A DNA stretch of 64,000 nucleotides, taken from assembly GCF_051020975.1 (NCBI RefSeq), contig NW_027478169.1, forward strand, positions 11,532,001-11,596,000, given 5' to 3'. This DNA comes from Osmia lignaria lignaria. Taxonomy: Eukaryota > Arthropoda > Insecta > Hymenoptera > Megachilidae. Below are positions 60,682 to 64,000 of this stretch, in pieces (positions within the stretch are counted from its first letter, which is position 1; each line of letters opens with the position of its first letter). The translations under genes were made by a program, and so were the position numbers. The notes beneath the pieces were generated by a model. That model saw only the letters and a list, made by a program, of their open reading frames with translations, was not told the DNA's origin and ran no database searches.

Positions 60682-62935
60682 TCAGAAGCGTAGTTTTCGA
60701 GATACATCGAGATATTTAAAAGTTCCGAAGCCGCACCAACATAATAGAGATACAGAAACACCGTGGCCCCTTTCTTTGAGATAACTCTGCACTAGTGCGA
60801 GCCGCAAATGCCACTTCCAGCTTAGCTGTGCAGAAGAAGAAGAACAAGAAGAAGAAATATCTCGAAATATGTCCGTCAGGCCCCTTCCCTTGAGATAAAT
60901 CTGCAAATATCTCGCAAACGAAGCGAGCTATGGCAAAATGTTAAGAGACCTTTTTTGTACAGAATTAAGGTTCCTACTTTTTATGTTCTATGATATTTTT
61001 TGATCAGATGCGTAGTTCTCGAGATATATCAAGATATTTAAAAGTTCCGAAGCCGCACCAACATAATAGAGATACAGAAACACCGTGGCCCCTCTCTTTG
61101 AGATAACTCTGCACAATTGCGAGCTGCAAATGCCACTTCCAGCTTAGCTGTGCAGAAGAAGAACAACAAGAAGAAGAAATATCTCGAAATATGTCCGTCA
61201 GGCCCCTTCCCTTGAGATAAATCGGCAAGTATCTCGGAAACGACGCGAGCTATGGCAAAATGTTGAGAGACCTTTTTTGTAGAGAATTAAGTTTCCTACT
61301 TTTTATGTTCTATGATATTTTTCGATCAGAGGCGTAGTTCTCGAGATATATCAAGATATTTAAAAGTTCCGAAGCCGCACCAACATAATAGAGATACAGA
61401 AACACCGTGGCCCCTTTCTTTGAGATAACTCTGCACTATTGCGACCTGCAAATGCCACTTCCAGCTCAGCTGTGCAGAAGAAGAACAACAAGAAGAAGAA
61501 GTATCTCGAAATATGTCCGTCAGGCCCCTTCCCTTGAGATAAATCTGCAAATATCTCGGAAACGAAGCGAGCTATGGCAAAATGTTAAGAGACCTTTTTT
61601 GTAGAGAATTAAGTTTCCTACTTTTTATGTTCTATGATATTTTTTGATCAGATGCGTAGTTCTCGAGATATATCAAGATATTTAAAAGTTCCGAAGCCGC
61701 ACCAACATAATAGAGATACAGAAACACCGTGGCCCCTTTCTTTGAGATAACTCTGCACTATTGCGAGCTGGAAATGCCACTTCCAGTTTAGCTGTGCAGA
61801 AGAAGAACAACAAGAAGAAGAAATATCTCGAAGTATGTCCGTTAGGCCCCTTTCCTTGAGATAAATCTGCAAATATCTCGGAAACGAAGCGAGCTATGGC
61901 AAAATGTTAAGAGACCTTTTTTGTAGAGAATTAAGTTTCCTACTTTTTATCTTCTATGATATTTTTTGATCAGATGCGTAGTTCTCGAGATATATCAAGA
62001 TATTTAAAAGTTCCGAAGCCGCACCAACATAATAGAGATACAGAAACACCGTGGCCCCTTTCTTTGAGATAACTCTGCACTATTGCGAGCTGCAAATGCC
62101 ACTTCCAGCTTAGCTGTGCAGAAGAAGAACAACAAGAAGAAGAAATATCTCGAAATATGTCCGTCAGGCCAGTTCCTTTGAGCTGAATCTGCAAATATCT
62201 CGGAAACGAAGCGAGCTATGGCAAAATGTTAAGAGACGTTTTTTGTAGAGAGTTATGTTTCCTACAATTTATGTTCTATGATATTTTTTGATCAGAAGCG
62301 TAGTTTTCGAGATATATCGAGATATTTAAAAGTTCCGAAGCCGCACCAACATAATAGAGATACAGAAACACCGTGGCCGCTTTCTTTGAGATAACTCTGC
62401 ACTAGTGCGAGCCGCAAATGACACTTCCAGCTTAGCTGTGCAGAAGAAGAACAACAAGAAGAAGAAATATCTCGAAATATGTCCGTCAGGCCCCTTCTCT
62501 TGAGATAAATCTGCAAATATCTCGGAAACGCAGCGAGCTATGGCAAAATGTTAAGCGACCTTTTTTGTAGAGAATTAAGTTTCCTACTTTTTATCTTCTA
62601 TGATATTTTTTGATCAGATGCGTAGTTCTCGAGATATATCAAGATATTTAAAAGTTCCGAAGCCGCACCAACATAATAGAGATACAGAAACACCGTGGCC
62701 CCTCTCTTTGAGATAACTCTGCACTATTGCGAGCTGGAAATGCCACTTCCAGTTTAGCTGTGCAGAAGAAGAACAACAAGAAGAAGAAATATCTCGAAAT
62801 ATGTCCGTAAGGCCCCTTCCCTTGAGATAAATCTGCAAATATCTCGGAAACGAAGCGAGCTATGGCAAAATGTTAAGAGACCTTTTTTGTAGAGAATTAA
62901 GTTTCCTACTTTTTATGTTCTATGATATTTTTTGA

Positions 62936-63901
62936 TCAGATGCGTAGTTCTCGAGATATATCAAGATATTTAAAAGTTCCGAAGCCGCACCAACATAATA
63001 GAGATACAGAAACACCGTGGCCCCTTTCTTTGAGATAACTCTGCACTATTGCGAGCTGCAAATGCCACTTCCAGCTTAGCTGTGCAGAAGAAGAACAACA
63101 AGAAGAAGAAGTATCTCGAAATATGTCCGTCAGGCCCCTTCCCTTGAGCTGAATCTGCAAATATCTCGGAAACGAAGCGAGCTATGGCAAACTGTTAAGA
63201 GACGTTTTTTATAGAGAATTATGTTTCCTACAATTTATGTTCTATGATATTTTTTGATCAGAAGCGTAGTTTTCGAGATATATCGAGATATTTAAAAGTT
63301 CCGAAGCCGCACCAACATAATAGGGATACAGAAACACCGTGGCCCCTTTCTTTGAGATAACTCTGCACTATTGCGAGCTGGAAATGCCACTTCCAGTTTA
63401 GCTGTGCAGAAGAAGAACAACAAGAAGAAGAAATATCTCGAAATATGTCCGTCAGGCCCCTTCCCTTGAGATAAATCTGCAAATATCTCGGAAACGAAGC
63501 GAGCTATGGCAAAATGTTAAGAGACCTTTTTTGTAGAGAATTAAGTTTCCTACTTTTTATCTTCTATGATATTTTTTGATCAGATGCGTAGTTCTCGAGA
63601 TATATCAAGATATTTAAAAGTTCCGAAGCCGCACCAACATAATAGAGATACAGAAACACCGTGGCCCCTCTCTTTGAGATAACTCTGCACTAGTGCGAGC
63701 CGCAAATGCCACTTCCAGCTTAGCTGTGCAGAAGAAGAACAACAAGAAGAAGAAATATCTCGAAATATGTCCGTCAGGCCCCTTCCCTTGAGATATATCT
63801 GCAAATATCTCGGAAACGAAGCGAGCTATGGCAAAATGTTAAGAGACCTTTTTTGTAGAGAATTATGTTTCCTACAATTTATGTTCTATGATATTTTTTG
63901 A
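62936..63901. repeat. Three-monomer cassette, copy 3
   Basis: Units 62936, 63258 and 63580 repeat 59716-60681 at a 3220-bp shift, and the match continues into the partial unit at 63902, equivalent to 60682. The first unit has gaagaagaagtatctcg, also seen near 61494. Confidence 0.83.
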
Positions 63902-64000
63902 TCAGAAGCGTAGTTTTCGAGATACATCGAGATATTTAAAAGTTCCGAAGCCGCACCAACATAATAGAGATACAGAAACACCGTGGCCCCTTTCTTTGAG
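63902..64000. repeat. Partial satellite monomer at right edge
   Basis: The first 99 bp of a family-B unit (tcagaagcg, ttttcgagatacatcgag), matching the unit at 60682. The array continues beyond the window. Confidence 0.95.

Larger units (their letters stand above)
1..64000. repeat. Satellite DNA array, 322-bp monomer, about 199 units
   Basis: The whole window is head-to-tail copies of one 322-bp unit. Landmarks recur in order in each unit: tcagatgcgtagttctcgag, ttccgaagccgcaccaacat, acaccgtggcccctttcttt, a GAA/CAA tract, aaatatctcgaaatatgtcc, ctcggaaacgaagcgagcta, a T6 run, and gatattttttga. Monomer starts are every 322 bp from 157 to 2411, 2732 to 4342, 4663 to 6273, 6594 to 7882, 8203 to 11101, 11422 to 37504, 37823 to 42009 and 42328 to 63902. 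All units have the same orientation and nothing else is inserted. Composition is about 40% GC by hand count of one unit. Such arrays are typical of centromeric or pericentromeric heterochromatin, but the sequence alone does not place it. I do not recognise a named satellite family. Confidence 0.98.

Noticed and set aside
157..63804. About 190 minus-strand frames of 74-84 codons as real genes
   Set aside because: They are the same frame in each satellite monomer, start at TTG, usually contain no ATG, are broken in at least 12 units, and extended forms (79 or 84 codons) arise only from chance changes next to the frame.
1..64000. CRISPR array
   Set aside because: The period is 322 bp and the whole unit is repeated. 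There are no short repeats with unique spacers and no cas genes.
1..64000. Transposable element or retroelement array, or rDNA/IGS or 5S/tRNA cluster
   Set aside because: No terminal inverted repeats, LTRs, transposase or polymerase domains, target-site duplications, or recognisable rRNA/tRNA folds are visible in the monomer.

Overview
The window is one uninterrupted tandem satellite array with a 322-bp monomer. I can phase 198 complete monomers head to tail (157-63901), plus a partial unit at each edge (1-156 and 63902-64000), all in the same orientation. I found no unique-sequence gap, inversion, transposon insertion, RNA gene or credible protein gene. Monomer starts (phase at 'tcag' after the T6 run) fall every 322 bp from 157, 2732, 4663, 6594, 8203, 11422, 37823 and 42328. 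The phase changes only because seven monomers carry small deletions: five of 1 bp and two of 3 bp, 11 bp lost in total.

A long, homogenised, gene-free array like this suggests eukaryotic heterochromatin (pericentromeric, centromeric or subtelomeric). One hand-counted monomer is about 40% GC and has 11 CpGs against roughly 12 expected, so CpG is not depleted. That fits an invertebrate such as an arthropod better than a vertebrate, but the taxon is a low-confidence inference and I do not recognise the satellite family.

Layout. 1-13 kb: mixed monomers with segmental duplications at shifts of 2575, 1931, 3219 and 2253 bp. 13-18 kb: A/B monomer mixtures with 644- and 2254-bp repeats. 18.5-36.5 kb: four length-variant copies of a higher-order repeat (HOR) of 13 to 19 monomers, containing a 644-bp A/B dimer ladder and a one-to-three amplified monomer. 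36.5-53.3 kb: short HORs (966, 1288 and 1610 bp) built around a recurring 3- or 4-monomer cassette, including an almost identical 1.6-kb tandem duplication. 53.3-64 kb: A/B mixtures with a 966-bp three-monomer cassette present three times.

Most monomers hold a 74-codon open frame on the minus strand. It starts at TTG rather than ATG, is broken by stops or frameshifts in at least 12 monomers, and varies freely in amino acids, so I read it as a by-product of repeat homogenisation. The real content is the recombination record: nested HORs, chimeric monomers and mappable crossover junctions.
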